DNA from: Actinomycetes bacterium
GTDB taxonomy: Bacteria; Actinomycetota; Acidimicrobiia; Acidimicrobiales; JAMCPL01
Direction of reading: 5' to 3'
Assembly: GCA_021846725.1 (NCBI GenBank)
Contig: JAJZWK010000027.1
Location: 1 to 15,723, forward strand
Length of the DNA: 15,723 nucleotides
Shown here: positions 1 through 6,752 of the stretch, piece by piece
Position numbering within the stretch: position 1 is the stretch's first letter
Layout of the letters: the number at the start of each line of letters is the position of its first letter
Program-made: the position numbers and the translations under genes
The notes under the pieces: model-generated
Told to the model about the DNA's origin: nothing
The model's database searches: none
The model's input: the letters and a program-made list of their open reading frames with translations, nothing else

Positions 1-121
1 GATCTCCCGGGCTTTTATCCCGCCGTGGGATGAGGATGGAAGGCCATCATTCACCTGTGCCTCTTGGACCAGACCAGCAAGCAATTGAGCTTGCAGCGGA
101 ACCCTAGGCACGCCTCTACGT
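1..121 (-). promoter_or_regulatory. Guanidine-I riboswitch (ykkC type), aptamer
   Basis: Read on the minus strand from about 121 down to 1, the sequence carries the conserved blocks of the ykkC/guanidine-I aptamer in order: CTAGGGTTCCG near 107-97, then GGTCTGGTCCAAGAGG, and ACGGCGGGATAAAAGCCCGG ending near position 7. The helices fit: GTGCC before the first block pairs with GGCAC after AAGAG, GCAAGC pairs with GCTTGC, and GATGG-CCTT-CCATC forms a tight hairpin. This class binds guanidinium and usually turns on guanidine exporters, urea/guanidine carboxylases or ABC transporters. The expression platform and controlled gene lie beyond position 1, so the target is unknown. Family assignment rests on remembered consensus, not a covariance search. 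Confidence 0.88.
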
Positions 122-169
122 TGAGTCGATTACATTAAACCACTCAGGTATTTCATGTAGGTTACCTGG

Positions 170-198
170 ATATTACAATTCTATGAACCGAATGTTAA
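170..198 (-). promoter_or_regulatory. Promoter of the guanidine riboswitch transcript
   Basis: On the minus strand a -35 TTAACA (198-193) lies 17 bases from a -10 TAATAT (175-170). Transcription would start near 163, about 40 nt before the aptamer. Strength and position fit a housekeeping sigma-A promoter for the riboswitch RNA. Confidence 0.6.
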
Positions 199-207
199 CC
201 GAATGTT
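186..207. repeat. 11-bp perfect tandem duplication
   Basis: AACCGAATGTT occurs twice head to tail (186-196 and 197-207). The first copy supplies most of the -35 element of the riboswitch promoter, so the duplication changes the upstream face of that promoter. It could be a regulator site or simple slippage. Confidence 0.7.
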
Positions 208-242
208 TCGTAATACGTTCGGCCGAGAACAGGAACAGCCAG

Positions 243-340
243 AGGTACCATGTAACTGGCCGGATAACGCCACGCCAAGACTGCACTTTACGGCGCTGCT
301 TGGCCGAAAGGTACCATGTGGCCAGCCGAATAATGCCACG
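243..340. repeat. Two 32-bp degenerate direct repeats around a small hairpin
   Basis: Copies at 243-274 and 309-340 match at 26 of 32 positions, beginning with AGGTACCATGT and ending in GCCACG. All six differences are transitions. Between them, GCCAAG (274-279) pairs with CTTGGC (299-304). The element lies just past the cysH stop, in its 3' untranslated region. It resembles a REP-like intergenic element or part of a terminator, but has no U-tract. Confidence 0.6.
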
Positions 341-352
341 TTACTTAGAGGA

Positions 353-1018
353 TCAGGTATGTAACCCACACTCTGTTTTATCTGTATCCGACCAACGGCC
401 GGCACGAGGATGCTCTCCTGGAGCTACTGGCCGGGTGGTCGGTGCACAACCTATAGATAGATAGCCTTGCGATATAAGTGGATGTTCCGGAAGTCCTGTA
501 GAAGTTATGTAACTACTGATATCATCATCTGTCCAATTTGCCAGAGGATTGACCTTTACCATTCCACGTGTAGCGTCCCATGATACTATTGGAGTATGGG
601 CACGGACGGGAGAATCAGATCGCTTAAGCGCCGTCAACCATGCTGCCCTGCCTTTCAGCGCCTTACCAAGCGGCTCTACCTTTCTATACTCGCAGCAATG
701 CTCGCTACCACATGGCCATTCTGTGGCATTCTCACCCGGTGAGGTGATGATCAAATTCAGATTGTATCGCTCTCTGACCTGATCAACAAATTCAAGCGTC
801 TCGGGAAAGTGATATCCAGTATCCAGAAAGATTACTTCCAAGTCGGGATCCACCGACACCGCCAGATCTATGATCACACAATCCTGAAACGAACAGGCTA
901 ATGCTACATTATGATCGTAATGATCTACTGTCCACCTAATAATTTCCTGAGCGGTTGCGTCCTCGAAACGCTGCGAAACTGCCTCTATTCCTTCTATGTC
1001 TATATCTATACTCGTCAT
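353..1018 (-). CDS. cysH: Adenylylsulfate (APS/PAPS) reductase, CysH
   Basis: Thioredoxin-dependent reductase of the assimilatory pathway, reducing APS (or PAPS) to sulfite in the cytoplasm; 221 aa. The start at 1018 is chosen because AAGGAG lies about six bases upstream and the family similarity begins there; an upstream in-frame ATG at 1039 has no good SD. Visible features are a nucleotide-binding loop around CSFQDC (42-47), LDTGYHFPET (65-74), a CC pair at 108-109, SIGCAPTTRPV (188-198) and the catalytic C-terminal ECGLH with Cys217. APS reductases use CC plus a CxxC pair to hold a [4Fe-4S] cluster; here the second pair reads C191-A-P-T194, so one ligand is missing. No APS kinase is nearby, which favours APS as substrate. 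Divergent from cysD. Confidence 0.93.
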   Translation of the reverse strand: MTSIDIDIEGIEAVSQRFEDATAQEIIRWTVDHYDHNVALACSFQDCVIIDLAVSVDPDLEVIFLDTGYHFPETLEFVDQVRERYNLNLIITSPGENATEWPCGSEHCCEYRKVEPLGKALKGRAAWLTALKRSDSPVRAHTPIVSWDATRGMVKVNPLANWTDDDISSYITSTGLPEHPLISQGYLSIGCAPTTRPVAPGEHPRAGRWSDTDKTECGLHT

Positions 1019-1026
1019 ATTTGCTC

Positions 1027-1071
1027 CTTCTCTCTTCATACCTGTTGTACTTCTCTCTTCATACCTGTTGT
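1027..1071. repeat. 22-bp direct repeat over the cysH start region
   Basis: CTTCTCTCTTCATACCTGTTGT occurs at 1027-1048 and, after one base, at 1050-1071. The copy nearest cysH supplies part of its SD (AGAAGGAG on the minus strand); the outer copy is a duplicate initiation region without a following ATG. The period of 23 puts the two copies in different frames. Confidence 0.75.
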
Positions 1072-1290
1072 GTCTACATCCCTGCACTAATTCCTACTAC
1101 GTACGCTATGTTTATTCATACCCATTCATATCGTATCTACATCCAATACGTCCATGCTCATACCGCTTATATGCCCATCACATTCGTTTCTCTTGCGGTG
1201 AACCTCCTCGCCCTTACGGACGGGGATTGCGGTCGCTTCTCGTTCACATCTATTCTGCCTGTCTCCATCGAACTATTTGCTTCCTCTGTC

Positions 1291-1345
1291 TCCATCCGCT
1301 CCGCAGATCCATATCTCCGCTCCATCCGCTCCACAGATCCATATC
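1291..1345. repeat. 25-bp direct repeat, 30-bp period
   Basis: Copies at 1291-1315 and 1321-1345 begin TCCATCCGCTCC and differ at one base (G or A at the thirteenth position). A 30-bp period is close to three helical turns, so a protein bound to both copies would sit on one face of the DNA. Candidate operator pair for the sulfur genes, or a simple duplication. Confidence 0.65.
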
Positions 1346-1386
1346 CTCCACAGAGCCAAGCCCCGAGCATATGCTCCTGTTTTGAT

Positions 1387-1408
1387 GTTTGATCACCTGT
1401 TTGATCAC
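1387..1408. repeat. Twin GTTTGATCAC sites upstream of the cysD promoter
   Basis: GTTTGATCAC is present at 1387-1396 and 1399-1408 (12-bp period), each containing the palindrome TGATCA. They end about 28 bases before the cysD -35 element, where an activator would bind. No particular regulator can be named. Confidence 0.5.
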
Positions 1409-1436
1409 ATCCTGGCATCGTCATTGGCAAGGCTGC

Positions 1437-1465
1437 TTGCTTTTCATCTCCTATACTAGTATAAT
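1437..1465 (+). promoter_or_regulatory. cysDN-sirC promoter
   Basis: TTGCTT (1437-1442) and TATAAT (1460-1465) are separated by exactly 17 bases, a near-consensus sigma-A promoter. Transcription should start near 1472, giving a leader of about 23 nt before the ATG at 1495. A perfect 12-bp palindrome, TATACTAGTATA (1452-1463), overlaps the -10 and could be a repressor site. Confidence 0.75.
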
Positions 1466-1494
1466 ATGACTAATTAGATCAACTTTTAAGGATT

Positions 1495-2682
1495 ATGCAG
1501 AAAATGATACCAGAAACATTAACAACAGAGGAATCGGTATTCCAGGTACCAGCGACAGGATCGCCAGAGGCACAAGCACTGGCAGCACAGGAATCGGCAT
1601 TGGCCGAGACAGCCCCTGTGTCACCATGCAGCATACCAACGACCCCTTCCGTGAATAATGTAACATTACCCGCGACTTGGGAGTCCGGTAAGTTACCAAA
1701 GACGGGAGGAGGTACAATACGACCAGAGAATATGTCATCTGAGAACATACCAGAGTATAATGTAACGAACAACCCAATAAAACGTAACGTATACGAAGAC
1801 CTTGATATCCTTGAATCACATGCCATATACGTGATAAGAGAAGTAGCCGCCGAATGCAGTAATCCCGCCATCCTTTTTAGTGGTGGTAAAGACTCAGCAG
1901 TTATCCTTCACCTGGCAGTCAAAGCATTTCACCCAGCGAGATTGCCGTTTGCTCTCTTGCATGTAGATACAGGTCATAATTTCGATGAAGCACTGAACTT
2001 CAGAGACAAGAGAGCCTCTCAGCTTGGAGTAGATCTGATCGTAGCCTCAGTCCAAGCTGCAATAGATGCAGGAAAGGCGATAGATCCAGGACCGGGAGTT
2101 TCGCGCAATAGACTCCAAAGTGCAGTACTACTTGAAGCAATAGCACATAATGGAATTGATGCCTGCCTCGGCGGTGCAAGAAGAGATGAAGACAAGGCAC
2201 GAGCAAAAGAACGAGTACTGTCATTTAGGGATAGTTTCGGTCAATGGGATCCGCACAACCAGCGACCGGAACTTTGGAACCTCTACAATTTGCGAATAAA
2301 CAAGGGAGAGCATCTAAGAGCATTTCCTCTCTCTGATTGGACAGAAATGGATATATGGCATTATATAGAGCGTGAGAACATAGAACTCCCCTCTCTCTAC
2401 TATGCGGCAGAACGACCTATAGTCGAACGGGATGGGATGCTGCTTGCGCTAAATAAGTGGGTGCAACCCCGTGACGGAGAATCGGTCTCCCTTGAAATGG
2501 TCCGATTCCGTACCGTAGGAGATGCAACCTGCACCGGTGCAGTTCGCTCGAGAGCAAAGACGCCGTCAGAGGTAATCGAGGAGCTGAGCCATGTCCAACT
2601 CAGTGAGCGGGGAGCAACAAGAGCAGATGACAAATTCTCGGAAACGGCAATGGAGGATCGTAAGAAAGAGGGTTACTTCTAA
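1495..2682 (+). CDS. cysD: Sulfate adenylyltransferase small subunit, CysD
   Basis: ATP-sulfurylase catalytic subunit: with the GTPase CysN it makes APS and pyrophosphate from sulfate and ATP. From about residue 100 the protein follows CysD closely: LESHAIYVIREVAAE, the PP-loop SGGKDS (129-134), LLHVDTGHNF, GGARRDEDKARAKER, WDPHNQRPELW, AERPIVERDG, FRTVG and the family ending KKEGYF. The usual length is about 300 aa; this frame is 395 because of an N-terminal extension of about 95 residues, rich in Pro, Ala, Thr, Ser and Glu, without signal or membrane segment. The start at 1495 follows AAGGATT and a strong promoter; ATG 1732 (Met80) would give a family-like 316 aa but its GGAGGAGGT is 18 bases away. 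The stop overlaps the cysN start in TAATG. Confidence 0.93.
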   Translation: MQKMIPETLTTEESVFQVPATGSPEAQALAAQESALAETAPVSPCSIPTTPSVNNVTLPATWESGKLPKTGGGTIRPENMSSENIPEYNVTNNPIKRNVYEDLDILESHAIYVIREVAAECSNPAILFSGGKDSAVILHLAVKAFHPARLPFALLHVDTGHNFDEALNFRDKRASQLGVDLIVASVQAAIDAGKAIDPGPGVSRNRLQSAVLLEAIAHNGIDACLGGARRDEDKARAKERVLSFRDSFGQWDPHNQRPELWNLYNLRINKGEHLRAFPLSDWTEMDIWHYIERENIELPSLYYAAERPIVERDGMLLALNKWVQPRDGESVSLEMVRFRTVGDATCTGAVRSRAKTPSEVIEELSHVQLSERGATRADDKFSETAMEDRKKEGYF

Positions 2683-3914
2683 TGCTCAGGCTGGCTGCCG
2701 TCGGAGCAGTAGATGATGGCAAGTCCACTCTCATAGGAAGATTGCTACATGATACAGGACAGATACCAGACGATCACTTGCAAGCTGCGCTGGCAGCAAG
2801 TAAGCGAAGAGGGATGGACCATATCGATCTATCCTTACTGACCGACGGGCTACAGGCTGAACGAGAGCAGGGAATTACGATAGATGTAGCGCACCGGTAT
2901 CTGACTATTCCCGGTCACAAGCTCGTTATTGCAGATTGCCCCGGACACCTGCAGTATACGAGGAATATGGCAACCGGATCATCCAATGCTGACATCGCCT
3001 TGGTGGTGATAGACATAACAAGGGGTATTCGCCAACAGACCAAGCGCCACATGGTAATAGCCTCGCTATTTGGGATACGCCGTTTTATCATTGCAGTGAA
3101 CAAAATGGATGCTGTATCGTTCAACGACTCTGATTACAACGCAATAATAGGCAGCCTCAGCGAATTACAGCATAGCCTCAAACGAGTAAATCTGGAGTTG
3201 GGCGAAATAGTAGCGATACCGCTTTCAGCCTTGACCGGCGACAATGTAGTTTTCCGTTCCAGTCGCACACCCTGGTATGCAGGGCCCACGTTACTAGCCG
3301 CTCTACAACAAGTACGTCCCCAGGGTGAAGTAAAATTACCTCTAAGACTCCCAATACAATCGGTCATGAGGACAGGATCCACCTCGAGACGTTACGTCGG
3401 AATGATCTCTTCTGGTCAACTTATAGAGGGTCAGAAAATTACCATACTCCCCTCTAACGTAGTTACTCATGTAAATAATATATGGGATCCAAGCGGTCAT
3501 GTCAGTATGGCAGGTCCTTTGACATCGGTATCACTGGAACTTTGTGACGAAGTCGGTATCACACGCGGTGATGTCATAGTTGAATCTTCGATGATGCCCA
3601 AAGTAACCAATCACTTTGAGGCCGTACTATGCTGGTGGGACACCCGGCCGGCTTCTCCAGGTAACAGGTACCTGCTGAAATCGGGAACAAACACTACTCG
3701 TGCATCAATTAGCAAGATAACGACAGTGCTGGACGTAGACAACGTTCGGGAAATAGCTACCACCGAGCTGGAGCACAATGCCATTGGAATATCGACGATA
3801 GACACCGCTGCATCTCTGCCGCTAGATAGCTACACCACCAACCGAGCAACAGGAAGCTTCATCATCATAGATGAGAAGACCAACGCCACAGTTGGTGCTG
3901 GCATGATCAGGTGA
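2682..3914 (+). CDS. cysN: Sulfate adenylyltransferase large (GTPase) subunit, CysN
   Basis: Translation-factor-like GTPase whose GTP hydrolysis drives APS formation by CysD. GTPase motifs are in order: GAVDDGKS (8-15, G1), GITID (64-68, G2), DCPGH (85-89, G3), NKMD (140-143, G4) and a SAL G5, followed by the beta-barrel domains with GMISSGQL and a normal CysN C-terminus. At 410 aa it is a stand-alone CysN: no APS kinase (CysC) domain is fused at the end, and none lies nearby, so PAPS synthesis is not encoded at this locus. The usual PGHEQYTRNM reads PGHLQYTRNM here. Start and stop overlap both neighbours (TAATG before, GTGA after), indicating coupled translation. Confidence 0.95.
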   Translation: MLRLAAVGAVDDGKSTLIGRLLHDTGQIPDDHLQAALAASKRRGMDHIDLSLLTDGLQAEREQGITIDVAHRYLTIPGHKLVIADCPGHLQYTRNMATGSSNADIALVVIDITRGIRQQTKRHMVIASLFGIRRFIIAVNKMDAVSFNDSDYNAIIGSLSELQHSLKRVNLELGEIVAIPLSALTGDNVVFRSSRTPWYAGPTLLAALQQVRPQGEVKLPLRLPIQSVMRTGSTSRRYVGMISSGQLIEGQKITILPSNVVTHVNNIWDPSGHVSMAGPLTSVSLELCDEVGITRGDVIVESSMMPKVTNHFEAVLCWWDTRPASPGNRYLLKSGTNTTRASISKITTVLDVDNVREIATTELEHNAIGISTIDTAASLPLDSYTTNRATGSFIIIDEKTNATVGAGMIR

Positions 3915-4759
3915 GGGACCATCATCTTCCCTGGTTGCCTGTCTCTATATCGCTGGCAGGCTGTAAATGCCTAGTAGTAGGAGCAGGGCCAATTGCAACT
4001 CGAAAGGCCAGTTTGCTCTATAATTGCGGAGCCGCTGTAACAGTTGTAGCACCGGATCTCTGTAAACAGATGGACAAGCTCGTAAAAGGTGAGGTAACCT
4101 CGACCGGGCAGCATCAAGAGAAAAATCCCATACTTGATCGTACCTTCATACCAATTACCTTCGAACAAAGGAAGTACAGGCCAGGAGAGGCTTCCGGATA
4201 TCAGCTGGTCATAGCAGCAACCGGAAATCATGAAGTGGACTATAAAGTCGCCAACGATGCATTAGCATCCGGAGCTCTAATAAATGTAGCAGATGATGCA
4301 AGACCGTCCAACATATTATTCCCAGCCGTATACAGAGACGGACATGTATCTGTATCGGTATCCACTGAAGGAGCCAGTCCTGCACTTGCAAGTTGGCTCC
4401 GCAACTACATACAACGTAAACTCCCACCATACCTGGGAGTGCTGGCTGAGCTATTAAGCCAAGCTCGCCGCGACCTGCATGATGCTCATCAAAGCACTGA
4501 AGGCATAAAATGGCACGATATGATAGACGAGATATATGGTACCGACAGAGTCGAGTATCCCAACAACCAAAACATCGAACTAACCGACCAGCTTACCCAA
4601 CCTGATAATAAAGTCACCGAGCCAGACGACCAATTGGGTAAATCAACCGACCGATTTATCCAGTTGGCTGACCAAGCGATCAAGCCAGTTAGTCAAGTCG
4701 ACCAATTCGCCAACAAAGCGCGACAGCTTATCAAAGATTGGTTGGGTAGCAACCAATAA
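3911..4759 (+). CDS. Precorrin-2 dehydrogenase / sirohydrochlorin ferrochelatase (siroheme synthase N-terminal type)
   Basis: NAD-dependent oxidation of precorrin-2 to sirohydrochlorin, and probably iron insertion to give siroheme, the cofactor of sulfite reductase. Visible are LPVSISLAGCKCLVVGAG, with the Rossmann motif GAGPIATRK (24-32), VIAATGN, INVADDARPSNILFPAVYR (124-142) with acidic residues where CysG/Met8p has its catalytic Asp, and VSTEGASPALASWLR. It corresponds to CysG residues 1-210 or Met8p; the uroporphyrinogen methyltransferase half of CysG is absent. Instead there is a tail of about 65 residues with an Asp-Gln repeat. The GTG start overlaps the cysN stop (GTGA). The cysDN operon context fits siroheme supply for sulfite reduction. 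Confidence 0.9.
   Translation: MRDHHLPWLPVSISLAGCKCLVVGAGPIATRKASLLYNCGAAVTVVAPDLCKQMDKLVKGEVTSTGQHQEKNPILDRTFIPITFEQRKYRPGEASGYQLVIAATGNHEVDYKVANDALASGALINVADDARPSNILFPAVYRDGHVSVSVSTEGASPALASWLRNYIQRKLPPYLGVLAELLSQARRDLHDAHQSTEGIKWHDMIDEIYGTDRVEYPNNQNIELTDQLTQPDNKVTEPDDQLGKSTDRFIQLADQAIKPVSQVDQFANKARQLIKDWLGSNQ
4580..4708 (+). repeat. Degenerate ~21-bp (7-residue) repeat in the SirC tail
   Basis: Residues 224-266 carry a recurring [TAVP]DQ/DR motif (TDQL, PDDQ, TDRF, ADQA, VDQF). Asp240, Asp247 and Asp254 are exactly seven residues apart. At DNA level the unit contains variants of CCGACCAATT. The tail is polar and probably extended or helical, with no known domain. Confidence 0.6.
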
Positions 4760-4787
4760 AGCTTACCAATCAACAAGGCTTATATTG

Positions 4788-4830
4788 CACCAGTTGGACC
4801 TGTCACCAGTCGGACCTGTCACCAGTTGGG
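4788..4830. repeat. 16-bp tandem repeat, 2.7 copies
   Basis: CACCAGTTGGACCTGT (4788-4803) is followed by a copy with one change (4804-4819) and a partial third (4820-4830). It lies between the convergent ends of sirC and serA, where a terminator would be expected, but shows no hairpin with a U-tract. It shares the CCAGTTGG/CCAATTGG flavour of the preceding coding tail. Confidence 0.75.
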
Positions 4831-4852
4831 GAAGTTAAACCAGGTATGTCGA

Positions 4853-6445
4853 TCAGGCCAGATACACTTGATGTACATCCAGTATGCCATTAGAGCTACG
4901 CAACTCTCCAAGTGTATCGGCATCCAGAGAACTACCTGTAGAAAGGACCATAAGCGCAGTACCGCCCTTCAAAGATGGCCCCACAGCCATGGACGAAATC
5001 GAGACTCCCGCTTTGCCGATTACAGTACCGACAATTCCAATCATCCCCGGACGATCATCATTCCTCACTACCAACATGTTCGGGGAAGGCGGAACCTCCA
5101 CAACATGATCATCTACCATCACTATACGTGAATCCGGCTTGGGGCCACTAATGGTACCAGCTACAGAATGCTCTGGAGAACGAACAGTAATTGAGCTGAC
5201 AAAGTCTCTCGTTGCAGTAGTGACAGTCTCCCGCACTTCAAGCCCCCGATCTTCTGCAAGTTGCGATACATTGACATAGGATACCGGCTCTTCTGTACCG
5301 GCAGCGAAAATCCCCTTCAACACAGCCAGGGTCAGTACCGACGTGCCAGTTGCTCCACCGGAACCGTCCGGTGCCTTGGCCAAAGCACCCTGATACTCTA
5401 TCTCAATACTCGACGGCAACCCCTCATGTAAGCAGGCCAAAAATCTCCCCAGGCTGACCGCAAGTGGCAGGAACGGCTTGGCTGACTCTGATAATGATCC
5501 AGCAGCTAAGTTGACTGCAAAAGGAACCAGTTCTCCAGCGAGTGCAAGGATGACCTGCTCTGCGATAGTAATTCCTGCTTTATCCTGAGCCTCAGTCGTA
5601 GATGCCCCCAAATGCGGAGTAACAACCACACTAGGCAAGCTAAGTAGTGGGGATCCTGTAGCGGGCTCCTCGGCAAATACATCCAGTGCAGCTCCACCGA
5701 CATGCCCTGACTTGATACTCTCGTAAAGAGCATCTTCGTCTATAACGCCCCCACGCGCGGCATTGACGATCCTGATACCCTGCTTCGATTTCGCCAGTAA
5801 CTCTCCATCTATAAGTCCCATAGTATCCTTGGTCTTTGGCAGATGAATCGTAACAAAGTCAGACTCTGCCATAAGCTCTTCCAACGAAGTAAGCTGGACA
5901 TTCATTCTCTTGGCTCGTTCGACAGTGACATAAGGGTCGTAAGCGATCAACTTCATGCCCAAGGCCAATGCTCTCTGTGCAACCAGCGCGCCTACATGCC
6001 CCAGCCCTACTATACCAAGAGTCTTACCGTACAGCTCGACACCTTCCCACTTTGAACGTTCCCAAGATCCACCAACAAGTGCCATATGCGCTTGAGGGAT
6101 ATTCCTGGCCTGGGCGATCATAAGGCCAATTGTATGCTCGGCAGCCGATATTATATTTGACTGAGGGGCGTTTACCACCATGACCCCTTTAGACGTGGCA
6201 TGCTCTACATCCACATTATCCAGCCCTATACCAGCACGACCTACCACCTGTAAATTACGACCTGCGTCTATTACTTCACTAGTTACCTTGGTTGCCGAAC
6301 GAATAATGATGGCATTGGCTTCTGATATAGCATCTACCAGATCACCGGGGGACAAATCCAACTTGACATCCACTTCGTGTCCCGCATCGCGTAACAACTG
6401 TAGACCGGCATCAGCAATTTTTTCTGTTACAAGTACTACTCCCAT
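4853..6445 (-). CDS. serA: D-3-phosphoglycerate dehydrogenase, SerA (type 1)
   Basis: NAD-dependent oxidation of 3-phosphoglycerate to 3-phosphohydroxypyruvate, the first committed step of serine synthesis. Numbered from the upstream ATG at 6451: GRAGIGLDNVD, nucleotide motif GLGHVG (149-154), AARGGVIDE with catalytic Arg233, Glu262, and TPHLGAST with His280. After residue 300 come an ASB (allosteric substrate-binding) domain and a C-terminal ACT domain (about 455-532, DRPGMIGIVGTVIG), as in the long actinobacterial enzymes inhibited by serine. The second ATG, at 6445, is preferred (530 aa) because AAAGG lies eight bases upstream; for the ATG at 6451 the gap is only about two. Convergent with sirC. 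Serine is the acceptor skeleton for cysteine, which fits the neighbouring sulfate genes. Confidence 0.96.
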   Translation of the reverse strand: MGVVLVTEKIADAGLQLLRDAGHEVDVKLDLSPGDLVDAISEANAIIIRSATKVTSEVIDAGRNLQVVGRAGIGLDNVDVEHATSKGVMVVNAPQSNIISAAEHTIGLMIAQARNIPQAHMALVGGSWERSKWEGVELYGKTLGIVGLGHVGALVAQRALALGMKLIAYDPYVTVERAKRMNVQLTSLEELMAESDFVTIHLPKTKDTMGLIDGELLAKSKQGIRIVNAARGGVIDEDALYESIKSGHVGGAALDVFAEEPATGSPLLSLPSVVVTPHLGASTTEAQDKAGITIAEQVILALAGELVPFAVNLAAGSLSESAKPFLPLAVSLGRFLACLHEGLPSSIEIEYQGALAKAPDGSGGATGTSVLTLAVLKGIFAAGTEEPVSYVNVSQLAEDRGLEVRETVTTATRDFVSSITVRSPEHSVAGTISGPKPDSRIVMVDDHVVEVPPSPNMLVVRNDDRPGMIGIVGTVIGKAGVSISSMAVGPSLKGGTALMVLSTGSSLDADTLGELRSSNGILDVHQVYLA

Positions 6446-6451
6446 ATTCAT

Positions 6452-6750
6452 TTCCTTTCTTTATAGCGAATCTTACAGTAAACTTCTCCCGTCCTTACGG
6501 ACAGAACTTTCTTGCCAAAATCGGGTAAACCTCTCCCGCATGAATACAATGATGCGGCCGCGACCTACTCACTTTCCAGAATACATCCTCACGACACCGG
6601 TATAAAATTCACCACCGGTAATCATATGTTCATCTCGAATAGCAACATAGTGTCCGTTCTGTAAAAAGCTCGTCGCCAATAAAGCGTCCTTTGAACCACA
6701 AGCTCGACTATCTGCTCTGCAGTTCAGGGTAAGGATAGGCACCGGGTATA
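6452..6750. other. Divergent serA-trpG intergenic region
   Basis: No convincing gene lies in these 299 bases. A -10-like TATAAA for serA sits at 6465-6460 on the minus strand. There are two small inverted repeats: GTCC-TTAC-GGAC (6491-6502) and CCGCAT/ATGCGG (6536-6541 with 6552-6557, 10-base loop), the latter running into a GCGGCCGC sequence. CACCGGTA occurs twice (6595-6602 and 6613-6620). A minus-strand frame reaches into the start of trpG but resembles no known protein. Confidence 0.55.
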
Positions 6751-6752
6751 AT
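6747..6752 (+). promoter_or_regulatory. Possible -10 element overlapping the trpG start
   Basis: A perfect TATAAT overlaps the first ATG (6751) of the amidotransferase gene. If used, transcription would start at 6759/6760, exactly at an in-frame GTG (6760), giving a leaderless mRNA and a protein three residues shorter. The -35 is poor (TTCAGG, 6723-6728), so this is tentative. Confidence 0.4.

Larger units (their letters stand above)
1019..1494. other. Divergent cysH-cysD control region, no gene seen
   Basis: These 476 bases separate the divergent cysH and cysD genes. They contain pyrimidine-rich stretches on the plus strand, three sets of short direct repeats (1027-1071, 1291-1345, 1387-1408) and a clear plus-strand promoter (1437-1465). 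On the cysH side several minus-strand ATG codons begin only very short frames, and none is cysteine-rich, so I see no cysteine attenuator peptide. I recognise no SAM or other riboswitch here. Confidence 0.6.

Noticed and set aside
1072..1290. Cysteine-responsive attenuator peptide or SAM riboswitch upstream of the cys genes.
   Set aside because: Short frames here contain no cysteine runs, and no SAM riboswitch conserved core or terminator hairpin was seen.
1167..1430. Minus-strand frame of 87 codons upstream of cysH with internal repeats.
   Set aside because: It arises from the 30-bp duplication, has no SD and no recognisable domain, and composition unlike neighbouring proteins.
1690..1710. 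LPKTGG in the CysD extension resembles a sortase signal (LPXTG).
   Set aside because: It is internal to a cytoplasmic enzyme with no signal peptide and no following hydrophobic segment or basic tail.
1479..1871. Minus-strand frame of 130 codons antisense to the CysD extension.
   Set aside because: No homology is evident; the plus-strand frame continues into conserved CysD and has a promoter, so it explains the region better.
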